Assembly: GCA_011032825.1 (NCBI GenBank)
Contig: JAADJZ010000036.1
Coordinates: 248,001-312,000, forward strand
Reading direction: 5' to 3'
Length of the DNA stretch: 64,000 nucleotides
Source of the DNA: Massariosphaeria phaeospora
Taxonomy: Eukaryota; Ascomycota; Dothideomycetes; Pleosporales
Both the position numbers and the translations under genes were made by a program. The first letter of the stretch is position 1, and every line of letters starts with the position of its first letter. Positions 55,606 to 64,000 of the stretch are shown in pieces. The notes under the pieces are model-generated. The model was not told the DNA's origin. It saw only the letters and a program-made list of their open reading frames with translations, and made no database searches.

Positions 55606-57177
55606 TCATTCACATTTATCTTCTTCATCCAGCCAAACCAGTCCATCAGGTAGATAGTCTTCAAGCGCGGCTGCATGCGTTCTCAACGGCCAGTGCCTGC
55701 CCTCCAGCTTCCGAGAATGCGAGAATTCAACGCCCCGATCGAGGAAACGTTCCGTAAGAGCCACAAGATCCCAGTCACTTTCGTGGACGTGTACAATATG
55801 AATGTACCTCAAGTTCGGTAGATTGGCCAGATTGTCCGCAAGTTCCCATAGCGCAATAACCTTTCCAGGTAGCCAGTCTTTCCGTTGAATAAGTATCAGG
55901 TTCTTCAGCGAGCGTGGTAGATATGCGCTTATTCGAAAAAGGGGTTCTGATTCTTCTCCAACCCATAGATATAGTTTGTCAAGGCGGTTTGGTATACCCG
56001 TTATAGCGAGGTCTGTTATTACCAAGCTGGTGAGTTGCTTGAAACCGGCTAGACTCTTTAAGGGATCAATCCAGAGATTATCGAACCTACAGGATTCGTG
56101 CCAATTGATTTCGAGGTATTCGAGTGTTTCTTCGTGTTGGGCTAGGCTGTCGGAGAGACTTTGAAGATCGAGCTCTGAGGCTTCGTACCAAGCAAGGCTA
56201 AATTCTTTCAATGCTACGCTTTCTCTGACTATCTCGGCGATTTGATCGTAACTGTCACTATTATCCGTATATACAAGATGGAGTGTATTCACCGCGCCGA
56301 AGATAGACGGTGGAAGTCTGATAGACATAGGACAGGCAGCCGCGTGTTGGTAGTGCCGTAAGACCGGCAGCTTTTGGAGAGATCTGTTGTAGTGTACAGG
56401 CAAATCAACGTATTCGTAATACGGGCCCTCCAAACTCAACCTCTCAAGTTTCGCAAAGCCATGGGACTTTAGTGGTGGCGGGTGGTGACTCTCAATGGTA
56501 AGTCCGATAAAATCAAGCAGGCCTGGTTCTCGACCATGAACCCAATTGGTATCGACCCCTCTTATATCGAGGGACATGTGCTCAATATTTGGAGTGGCGA
56601 GGATGAGGAGTGCCAGGTGAGCCGCGTCGGTCCTATAGTGGAGGGAGTCATTCCATCTTTGAAGGGTTTCACCGTGCCAGGTAAGGCGCGCGGATTTTGT
56701 AAGAGCTTCGCAAAGCTTGCGCCATTCTGGATGGGTCTTCCAGTCTTCCTTGGAAATATTGTGGATGCTACCACCAAGGCATTCCACGTAAGAGATATTT
56801 GTGGCGAGTGCGGGTCTCTCAGACATAGTCCTGTGCAAGAGTACAAGCTCAAGTGAAACCAAGAATTGAGATAGTCGAATGACCACGGCAGAATAGAGTA
56901 CGGGGGCCGAAATTCGATACAGCCGTTTCGAAGTGAGGCAGAGCGCCCATAAAGTGGCTCTGCGACTCCGGTTTTCCACTGCGCGAGGTGCCGTGTGACG
57001 TTGTTCGCCTTCGCGTTCGAGATCCCCATCCTGGACGTGGAATTTTCTACTCGCTTGGAGATTGTTCACTATCTTAACAATCAACTCGTCCGGAAGATAT
57101 ATAGAGCCAGGTGTTAAGGTAGCAAGCGACCTGCATGCCAGCTCGGTCGTTTCTTTCGCAGACTGGATGTTCGCCAT
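55606..57177 (-). CDS. F-box-like / leucine-rich protein
   Basis: Intronless frame of 523 residues from the ATG at 57177. Near the N-terminus IYLPDELIVKIVNNL, followed by ATLWALCLTSKRLYRISAPV after a charged insert, matches the split F-box-like pattern of many fungal proteins. The rest contains irregular Leu-rich segments (LEHL-like FAKLERLSLEGPYYEYV, LEYLEINWHESC, LTSLVITDLAITGIPN, LRYIHIVHVHE) that would form an LRR-type solenoid. Such proteins may be SCF substrate receptors; the substrate is unknown. The C-terminus is acidic (WLDEEDKCE). No introns, unlike most neighbours, which is common for this class. Confidence 0.78.
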   Translation of the reverse strand: MANIQSAKETTELACRSLATLTPGSIYLPDELIVKIVNNLQASRKFHVQDGDLEREGEQRHTAPRAVENRSRRATLWALCLTSKRLYRISAPVLYSAVVIRLSQFLVSLELVLLHRTMSERPALATNISYVECLGGSIHNISKEDWKTHPEWRKLCEALTKSARLTWHGETLQRWNDSLHYRTDAAHLALLILATPNIEHMSLDIRGVDTNWVHGREPGLLDFIGLTIESHHPPPLKSHGFAKLERLSLEGPYYEYVDLPVHYNRSLQKLPVLRHYQHAAACPMSIRLPPSIFGAVNTLHLVYTDNSDSYDQIAEIVRESVALKEFSLAWYEASELDLQSLSDSLAQHEETLEYLEINWHESCRFDNLWIDPLKSLAGFKQLTSLVITDLAITGIPNRLDKLYLWVGEESEPLFRISAYLPRSLKNLILIQRKDWLPGKVIALWELADNLANLPNLRYIHIVHVHESDWDLVALTERFLDRGVEFSHSRKLEGRHWPLRTHAAALEDYLPDGLVWLDEEDKCE

Positions 57178-58390
57178 ACTGTAAACGAACTGCGTGTATG
57201 TGGAAGTTATTACGACGCGGGTATGAAAGAGTACAGAAGTGGAGGAGATAAAACAGATTCTAGTAAATCGATGAGAATTTTATGTGTGCTCGCGTAGTCA
57301 CCGCCCAAGTCGAACCACGGTTCGGCATGCTCGGTTCCAAAAATGAGAACCCAACAAACCGGTGTATATTTCGAAGATATACGCTCGCATAGTGTAGCCA
57401 ACTTGGCGTAGAAGTATACGATAGCCATTATTTTCTTTGATTTGGTGCAGCTAAGCTGTCAGAAACATGGTTCGTCTGCAAGCGTGGGGCCACATCGGGG
57501 TGGTCATCTTCTCTTTACATGCGGACCACATCTATCTCTTGTTTCTGTAACCGTGGATGAACCCGCTCATACGGTCTGTAAGTATTTGGCACCACTCTTA
57601 TGGGCTTACAGTTTGAATTTGAATGCTAAGGCGCTAATCTGCAGTAAGATCTCTTGTGTTGTTAAAATCCTCGAGAGGTTTGTGAATTAGCTGTTCGAAG
57701 AACATGTGTGCCACTAGTCCCGAATAGGAACAGAGGTTGAAAGGGGTCAAAACTGCATCCTATTCGGGGTTCCCTACCTTCATATGTAAATACCTGAATG
57801 TTCGATTAGATCCCGGAAGTCCACCACTCTATGAAGTTTTATAGCAACGGCCGTTAACCGTTGCCTACCTCGGGTTTCTAAAATTTCTTGGCATTCCCGT
57901 ATTCCCCGACGGCACCACCTCGATTGTGATTACTCGGCGTACAACTAACAAAGCGGACTGAGTCGTTGAGACAGTACCCATGCACATGCATCACGACCTC
58001 GTGGCCCCCCGAACCCGCTAACCCCGACGCTTGACTCCATATTTGATTAGACGGTTCTTGGATACCGGGTATACTGGGATGACTGAATGCCGGCTCTTCC
58101 ATGTGCTTGCATACATGTACTAGCTCTATCTGTACCGTGGTGGTTACCAGGCCGCGCGCTTCGGGAGTCTACACTCGCTATTGCATACGGACTTCAGTTT
58201 CCGTAATGTGTTGACACTGGTGAAAAGCAATCATATAGAGGGGCGCCCCAACTGAAGTGTAATTTCGCTTCCTGAACGGACGCCTACACTCAAGAGTTCT
58301 GAAGAGTTCTCGCAAGCCGGATCGACTATCCAGTGACGTGTAAATCTCAAGTTGGGCGGCCCTCGCAAGCCCGTGCGTGAGTCTTGAGCG
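57178..58390. other. Divergent intergenic region
   Basis: 1.2 kb between the F-box-like and rhodopsin-type genes. A perfect palindrome GGGGCGCCCC lies at 58240-58249, about 140 bp before the latter gene. Several short frames but no gene. Confidence 0.5.
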
Positions 58391-59799
58391 ATGTCGGATT
58401 TGCAGGATTTGGTGTTATTGGGAGATGCTGCCTCGAGCATAAGAAAGAAGACATTTCTGGTAAGTCTTTATCATCAGGACAGTGGAGCCTCTGTCTTTGC
58501 TTGGCCTGATCGAAGATATGCAGTCTTTGGTTTCGTGAAGCTGACCTACATCCTAGATAGTGACATCAATCTTCTTCGCTCTCGCCATCCTCTCCATCCT
58601 CACCTGGACAGTTCTCGGTTATCGTCATGGCCACTGTTTCCGAAAGTCAGATTGTATCCCCATCCTCGGTACTCTTTGCTTCATAGCGGGGTCTGCGGTC
58701 ATGTATTCCATGCTATCCTCGATCTACATTGGGCCGGCTATCTCGTCCAATGCGATATTAGCATCACCACCTATTGGGTTGGACCTCGCATCCGTTACCG
58801 CCAAGGTCGTGAATTATTTCGACGCCTTCCAATGTCTGATATGGACGGTTATATTCTCGATGAAGACGGCCCTGTTATTGACTTTGAAAGATGGTGCCCA
58901 TGAAGAGAGACAATTCAGAAGGGTTTTCGTGGTTGTCTTGATGTTTATCGGCACGAGCTGGGCATTCGTGTTTGTTACGCCGTTTATCGTGTGTCCGCAT
59001 CTTGGAGGAAACGCTGGTAAGTGGTCCTGCTCGTATCGTTAAGAGAAGTAATTGACGGCTATACCAGTGCAATGCTTCGACCCGGAGAAAGAACAGCTTC
59101 ATCGTACCCTGGTATACGTTAGCAGTGCGATAGACTGCATAACTTACGTTCTTGGTAAGCTTGCCCCTGGAACAGCTTCGTAGAGATAGCTTACACAAGC
59201 CATCAGTCCTCACTGTTCCCATGCTCCTTTTCCGTCGTATACAGCTAGCCGTGCGTCAAAGGGTAGCTTTGGCTACCTTTCTATTCTTTTCGGTCGCCCT
59301 CATACTGATCGCCATCCTGCGCGCCATCAAACCCGAAGTCGCGCAACCTCAACGCCGAGACGTTCCTCTCTACACGTTCCTCCTCCATATCGAAGCATCC
59401 GTTTTGTTCATCCTCTTCTCAGTTATCGCCCATCCTCGTCTCTTCGATGCACATCCACCAATAGCGCCTCAGCAATGGGTGCCGGATTCATGGACAAGAC
59501 GGAGGAACCAGGAGCCAGAAGACGAAGAAGAATCCAGAGAGACGCTGACCGGTCTACACACGTTTGTGAGACGCGGCAGTACACCGCATAGTGGGCTCAA
59601 TAGGAAGGAGAGTGTGTTGAGAACGAGAGAAGTCGTTGTAGAGATTTCTTATGAGAAGGCTCCTGATGGGGATCTCTGGGTTCCGAGCCCGACGTGGATG
59701 AAGGATCGAAGCGGTCGTAGTCTCGAGGATAGCAGTGATAAGAGGAGCAGTAAAAGCAACGGGCGAAGTAGTAGCCGGTGTAGTCTCAGAGGGACATAG
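58391..59799 (+). CDS. Fungal rhodopsin-type seven-TM membrane protein
   Basis: Four exons: 58391-58459, 58557-59016, 59068-59154 and 59207-59799; introns of 97, 51 and 52 nt; 402 residues. Hydrophobic segments begin at TSIFFALAILSILTWTVLGY and include GTLCFIAGSAVMYSMLSSIY, VVVLMFIGTSWAFVFVTPF, YVSSAIDCITYVL and VALATFLFFSVALILIAIL. The arrangement, with a cysteine pair (VCPHLGG and VQCFDPEK) in the extracellular loop and the pattern DCITYVLVLTVPMLLFRRIQ, fits the fungal rhodopsin-domain integral membrane family. Members with a CFEM domain (Pth11-type) exist; no CFEM is seen here. A receptor role is inferred. The C-terminal tail of about 130 residues is charged and Ser/Arg-rich. It lies 480 bp from the P450-like gene on the same strand. 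Confidence 0.82.
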
Positions 59800-60280
59800 C
59801 TTTGAAGCAGAGATAGGACGCCGAATAGAGGGTTTTCAACGCTGGTCATATGTTGATGGTGACGATGATTCGTCTTCAATGGAGCGAGCTAGAGGTGGGG
59901 AACCACCAGTGCTTATCGATAACCGACTAGACCGCATTTGGTTAGTCGCGGTATGCGGTTAGCCGTTCCTTGACACCTCACACATCCAGGGTGCACACAT
60001 TCACACCAGTATCCACGCCGCGTCAATAGCTACCAAGCGGTATATTATTAAACACCAATATATTGATGCGTAGAGCCTGGTGGCTGCTCGGAAGTCCCGC
60101 CGCTCAGCCGCTCAGTAACGTGATCACCACAATGCCCTCCAGCTTACACCGTCTTCGTCCTCATCGTCCGACTTCAACAACCCCATCAAAGCTGGTTGTC
60201 AGGGATTGAGTATCATAGGCTGTCGGCTTCTTGTTCATTCCATCTGTTTGATGTGTATTTTCGCGCTGCCTCAACCCATT
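59800..60280. other. Intergenic region upstream of the P450-like gene
   Basis: 481 bp on the same strand as both flanking genes. The short frame from 60131 ends at once and does not splice in obviously. No other feature. Confidence 0.45.
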
Positions 60281-62046
60281 ATGTTCCCCTCCGAGCTTCT
60301 GACAGCGAACGCGATCTCCGCGGCTCTCTTTTTGTTTACCGTATTTCCCGTCCTCGTCTACTACATCACTACGACTCTGTTCTACCGGAAAACCAATAGC
60401 AAATTGCTTTCCAAAATCCCGCCTACTGTGCCCTACTGGGTACCTGGACTTTTCCATGGACTGAGTGTAGCTTCCGGACCACCCGCTTACTTCGCGAAGG
60501 TTTTGTACGTATAGTCTGACAGATGTTAAGACACCCGAGCTGATGAAACTAGAAAGCAGTATGGAAGTTCTGCTCCGTTCGTAGTGAAAGCAGGGTCGAT
60601 TTCTCTCGTCGTCGTCCGAGATGCCAAACACGCCCAGAAAATCCTCCAGGCTTCAGCACACATGACGCCAAAAGCTCTCCAAGTACGGGCCCTCGATAAA
60701 GCTATGGATGCTCCAATAGAGGCTTTGCTGCTCTATGATATGATCCGTACAGGAAGTCTAGAAGATGACCACAATCACTCTGCGCGTTTGGTTGTACCAC
60801 ACAAGTATCTTACTGGGCCAAGCCTTTCATCAATCTCCGATGTATATCTCGCAACTTTCCGGCGCAATCTTTCTAACAAGATGTTTCAGTTCAAAACTTG
60901 GACTGAGATCGAGGATATGTGGTCGTTCTTCCATAATGAAATCTCAAAAGCGGTAATGGAGACCCTCTTCGGCCCTGCGGTTATGAAGCAATACCCGCGC
61001 CTGGTCCGCGACTTTTGGGAATTTGACTCCAACTTCGACGGATTTATACTAGGGTATCCGCAATTCATGATGTCATCTGCGTATACGGCACGCGACCGTT
61101 TGCTGGGGAACCTTTGGGACTGGCTGCTTGCAGCAAAAGAAAGCAAAGAAGGCTTGGAGTTTATCAGGACAGGAGATGGAGACCTAGCGCCGACGGACGA
61201 TAGAGATAGTGTTTTCGTCAAGTTCCCATATTTGGATGGCCAAGCCCGTGCTGCAAAGGCCTTGGGGAATATGCAAGAGTATGTTCCGCTTCTGGATATT
61301 GCTTCTTCAAATATGCTGATTCTCCCCGCAGGCTGAATTCTAATACAATACCACCAACTCTGTGGAGTATAGTCGAGGCCCTCCGAAGACCTGCGCTGCT
61401 CAAGCGACTTACAGTAGACATCTCGCACCAGTTCGACGCACGATCGGAAACCTACAACATGGCTGCAGTTGGTGCGATGCCACTTGTGCAGTCTTTACAC
61501 GCTGAAGTTGGTCGTCTGCGGATGGCTGCAAGAGTTGTCCGTCGCAGTGAGGAGGGGGACTTCAAGCTAGACGAGAATTGGACAATTCCGTCCAACATGT
61601 GGGCTGTCATGTTCTCCCACGATCTTGCTCTGAACACAAAGCTATGGGCCAAAGCCCGCCCTAGGACTATCGAAAAACCATTGGAAGAATTCTGGGCGGA
61701 GAGGTTCTTGATACCTGAGAAACCTAACCAATACCAACGCTATGCAAAGAAACAGGAAACAGACACAGTAGGGACAGGAAGATTCAGCATGGAAGGCTTG
61801 GATGCATTGCACATACCGTTTGAGGGCGGCCTCAAACTGGGTACAAGTCGCTATTTCGCCGAAGCAGTGCAAGCCGCAACTCTGGCCATCTTACTCACGG
61901 AATACGAACTTGAGTTCTCCGAGCCGGAAGATGTGGAGCAAGCGCTGCCTCCAGTTCGGGAAATTGCATACGGATCTATCAAGCCATTGCACAAAATCCG
62001 CCTGCGTATTCGAAAGCGCGAGTCACCAAATACAAAGCGATCTTAG
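60281..62046 (+). CDS. Cytochrome P450-like protein lacking the heme-ligand cysteine
   Basis: Three exons: 60281-60504, 60553-61278 and 61332-62046; introns of 48 and 53 nt; 554 residues. Layout is that of an ER-anchored fungal P450 of the CYP7/CYP8-like group: N-terminal TM (AISAALFLFTVFPVLVYYI), PYWVPGLFHG, the ExxR helix in SIVEALRRPALL, and AERFLIP at the PERF position. The heme-binding loop should read FxxGxxxCxG but is PFEGGLKLGTSRYFAEAV. At the ligand position (residue 487, codon 61840-61842) there is Gly (GGT, one base from TGT), and the next two residues are Thr and Ser instead of Pro and Gly. Everything else is open and well spliced, so it is not an ordinary pseudogene. Monooxygenase activity is unlikely. 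ATG at 60251 is an alternative start. Confidence 0.85.
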
Positions 62047-62893
62047 AGCTGAGGAGCAGACAAACAGATGTCTTAGGATATAGAGAAGCAGGAGAAAGTT
62101 ACCATTTCATTTGGACAGATCGTTCCTTGGCAAAGCGGTACCTGGGGTTAGATAGTACTTTACTACTTGCAATGCCCAGAAAACTTTCTTATACTAAGAA
62201 TCTCAACGCGCGGCTCAGGCTTAGTTACTTCATGCTGCTAAGAGAGTCTCATTAAACAGACCTGGTTAGGATTTTCGATTTTAGCCTTGATACATTGTGC
62301 GCCCTATCTAGAAGGAAACATTGTTAATGAAGAGATTCGGTTGAGGCAGTTTCACGTTATACGAGATCCACCGCATTCCAGGATCGGGCCATATTCTCAG
62401 GTCTTCACATCGGAGCTTGAAATCGAGGCGCACAGCTACAGTAAGAGCGATTGTGGGGGATGTGAGTTTGGGGTATTGTATTGGGTAGCGGATCATTGGT
62501 GTGGGAGTGGGGATGTGTGAGGGGTGATTTGAGGGTCTCGTATTGTGTGGCGGCTCAATAGTGTGGGAGTATGGATGTGTGAGGGGGCGTTTGGTTGGGG
62601 TTTGAGTGTGGCATCTAGTGTTAGTACATATTCTTGCAGTTTGGAGACGGGTTTGAAAGATTGTGTATATTGTATGTCAGTCATGATATCATTAACGTAG
62701 CGTCAATCATGGCTGTGATAATCCAAGGGCGAGGATTTCCCCCGCAGAGTCGTCTGAGTCGGGCTTACCCATACTCTTGCTCTCTTCCAGCTCTGTTAGA
62801 ACTTTACCTAGCCAATAGTGCTTCGTCAAAGCCCAATAAAGTCAAGCTAGAATTATTTGCAGCATCCAGAGCATCAATATCAATAAACCTCCT
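62047..62893. other. Convergent 3' region with tandem duplication
   Basis: 0.85 kb between the ends of the P450-like and RING genes. It contains a 62-bp duplication at 62478-62590 and no gene. Confidence 0.5.
62478..62590. repeat. 62-bp tandem duplication
   Basis: Two adjacent imperfect units (62478-62539 and from 62540) each begin GTATTG followed by GGCGGCTCA-like and GTGTGGGAGT then GGATGTGTGAGGGG. Non-coding. Confidence 0.7.
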
Positions 62894-64000
62894 TTACGCC
62901 TGACCACCAGGATTTTGAAGAGAAGCTTCAATCTGAATCTCGGTCCCCATATCCTCAATCGCGTACGCAAGCAGACTATCCAGGGTAGTCAACTTCTCCA
63001 GAAACGTCTGAATCGGCATCGGGTTGAACACCTGAAACGACACCCGGTTAGGCCGCTCATGTGTAGTGTAGATCTCAACCCGACCCCGACATATGAGCAT
63101 ATCAATTTCAGTCTCGAGAGTGTCGAGCTCGAAGATGGTCGACTGGATTACTTCATAATAAGGTACAGCCACCTCTGGCAATGTAAGCTTAAAGTCATAC
63201 ATGCTGGCGCGGCATTTTGGGCAGGTCGAATGGCCAGTGTCGATCCAGGATTTGAGGCAAGACTCGCCGAAGATGTGGTTGCAGTGCGTCTTGATAGCGG
63301 GTTCGGTTTCGAGTTCCTCGTTGTATTCGGGCCCGAGTTTGAAGCCGCAGATGTCGCAATCCGTGTCATCCGACGCCTCTAGTTCAGCCAGGGCAGGCGT
63401 CGTGGTGAATACCTTTGTGTCCGGAATCACAGCGAGATGGTGCTCGGAGACAAAGTCGGCGAGATCAGACTGACGGGCCTCCCAAGCTCGGCGTAAGTCC
63501 ATGTTGTAATGAACTTCAGCCAGGAGCAGGCATGACTCGTAGCTGGGGTAGATAGTGAAGTCTACAAGCCACTTGCACGAGTTTGGGAGATTTTCATGTA
63601 GGAAGACTGGGTCCATGTTCAAGGACGCGTAGCGGCCGGTGGCTGGCAACATTTCCTGGCTGTTTTGCGCGCGGCATTGGAGCCAGTACATCCGCGCTGC
63701 TACCATGATCCGGGTCCCCCGAAAATGGGGACATGATGCTCCTATGCATCTAGAGGCCTCAGGCAAAGCGTTGTAAGTTATCCCTTCTCTACGGTGGACG
63801 AAGACGCGATGGAAACGCAAATGCCGTGTAAGTCCGTCGAGGTATATGCCATCATGACCGGCGCCGCTGGGTATGCTGCGAATGGCTTTCGCATACGATT
63901 TCCAGAACTGCGCTACACAGTCCACATATTTACGGAATTCTTCCACAGTGTTCCCAAACAAACGGCGGCTGCATTGCTGAACCTCATCGAAGTGCTCTAG
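62894..64000 (-). CDS. RING-type zinc finger protein, 5' end outside the window
   Basis: The frame is open from the window edge at 64000 to the stop at 62894-62896, about 368 residues visible, so the start codon or first exon is missing. A RING-H2-like finger is present around 63210-63360: CDICGF, then HCNHIFGESCLKSW and STCPKCRASM. It follows the C3H form in which the fifth zinc position is Gly (HIFGESC) where classic RINGs have Cys or His. The region before it includes RYASLNMDPVFLHEN and a Tyr-rich helical part. After it comes a helical C-terminus with FLEKLTTLDSLLAYAIED. An E3 ubiquitin ligase role is likely but the target is unknown. Confidence 0.75.
   Translation of the reverse strand, partial: LEHFDEVQQCSRRLFGNTVEEFRKYVDCVAQFWKSYAKAIRSIPSGAGHDGIYLDGLTRHLRFHRVFVHRREGITYNALPEASRCIGASCPHFRGTRIMVAARMYWLQCRAQNSQEMLPATGRYASLNMDPVFLHENLPNSCKWLVDFTIYPSYESCLLLAEVHYNMDLRRAWEARQSDLADFVSEHHLAVIPDTKVFTTTPALAELEASDDTDCDICGFKLGPEYNEELETEPAIKTHCNHIFGESCLKSWIDTGHSTCPKCRASMYDFKLTLPEVAVPYYEVIQSTIFELDTLETEIDMLICRGRVEIYTTHERPNRVSFQVFNPMPIQTFLEKLTTLDSLLAYAIEDMGTEIQIEASLQNPGGQA

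Noticed and set aside
60505..60552. Stop codon in the P450-like gene, suggesting a pseudogene
   Set aside because: The stop lies in a 48-nt intron (GTACGT...ACTAG); splicing restores AKVLKQYGSSAPF. The gene is intact apart from the heme motif.
58391..62046. Secondary-metabolite cluster around the P450-like gene
   Set aside because: No backbone synthase, terpene cyclase, transporter or pathway regulator is adjacent, and the P450-like protein lacks its catalytic cysteine.

Overview
This window is nuclear DNA of a filamentous ascomycete (Pezizomycotina; a dothideomycete is my best guess, from gene content and style only). The evidence is short GT-AG introns, mostly 46-120 nt, with CTAAC or CTGAC branch sites. 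There are also fungal-specific families: Ste2 pheromone receptor, Ssn3 kinase, trifunctional TrpC, Nup188 and Mhr1/mL67. Genes lie on both strands with no operons. I support 23 protein genes, one cut by the right edge. I found no tRNA, rRNA, CRISPR array or intact transposon by eye. Exon coordinates were joined by hand from splice signals and protein continuity.

1-19.4 kb is mainly housekeeping: Ssn3/CDK8 Mediator kinase (-), a sugar-porter MFS transporter (+), GTP cyclohydrolase II (+), the alpha-pheromone receptor Ste2 (-), an FHA-like plus tandem-BRCT protein resembling Mdb1 (+), Erv41 (+), two small hydrophilic proteins (-) and an NmrA-like protein (-). Two decayed copies of one dispersed repeat bracket the BRCT gene. 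A gene-free 2.6 kb stretch follows.

22-46 kb holds core genes: a Yox1-like homeodomain factor (+), a BRCT plus WGR-like protein (-), TrpC (-) divergent from NUP188 (+), a secreted metzincin-like protease (+), ceramide synthase LAG1 (-), and a UVRAG/Vps38-like protein (-) divergent from Mhr1/mL67 (+).

46-64 kb looks accessory. It has a His/Tyr/Pro-rich small protein with a probable GC-AG intron, three BTB-type proteins, a small mitochondrial-type membrane protein, an aldehyde dehydrogenase, an F-box-like protein, a fungal rhodopsin-type 7-TM protein, a P450-like protein without its heme-ligand cysteine, and a RING protein. A third repeat copy and several tandem repeats also lie here. The points most worth following are the cysteine-less P450, a promoter motif shared by a BTB gene and the aldehyde dehydrogenase gene, the Mdb1-like and BRCT-WGR proteins, and the GC-AG intron.
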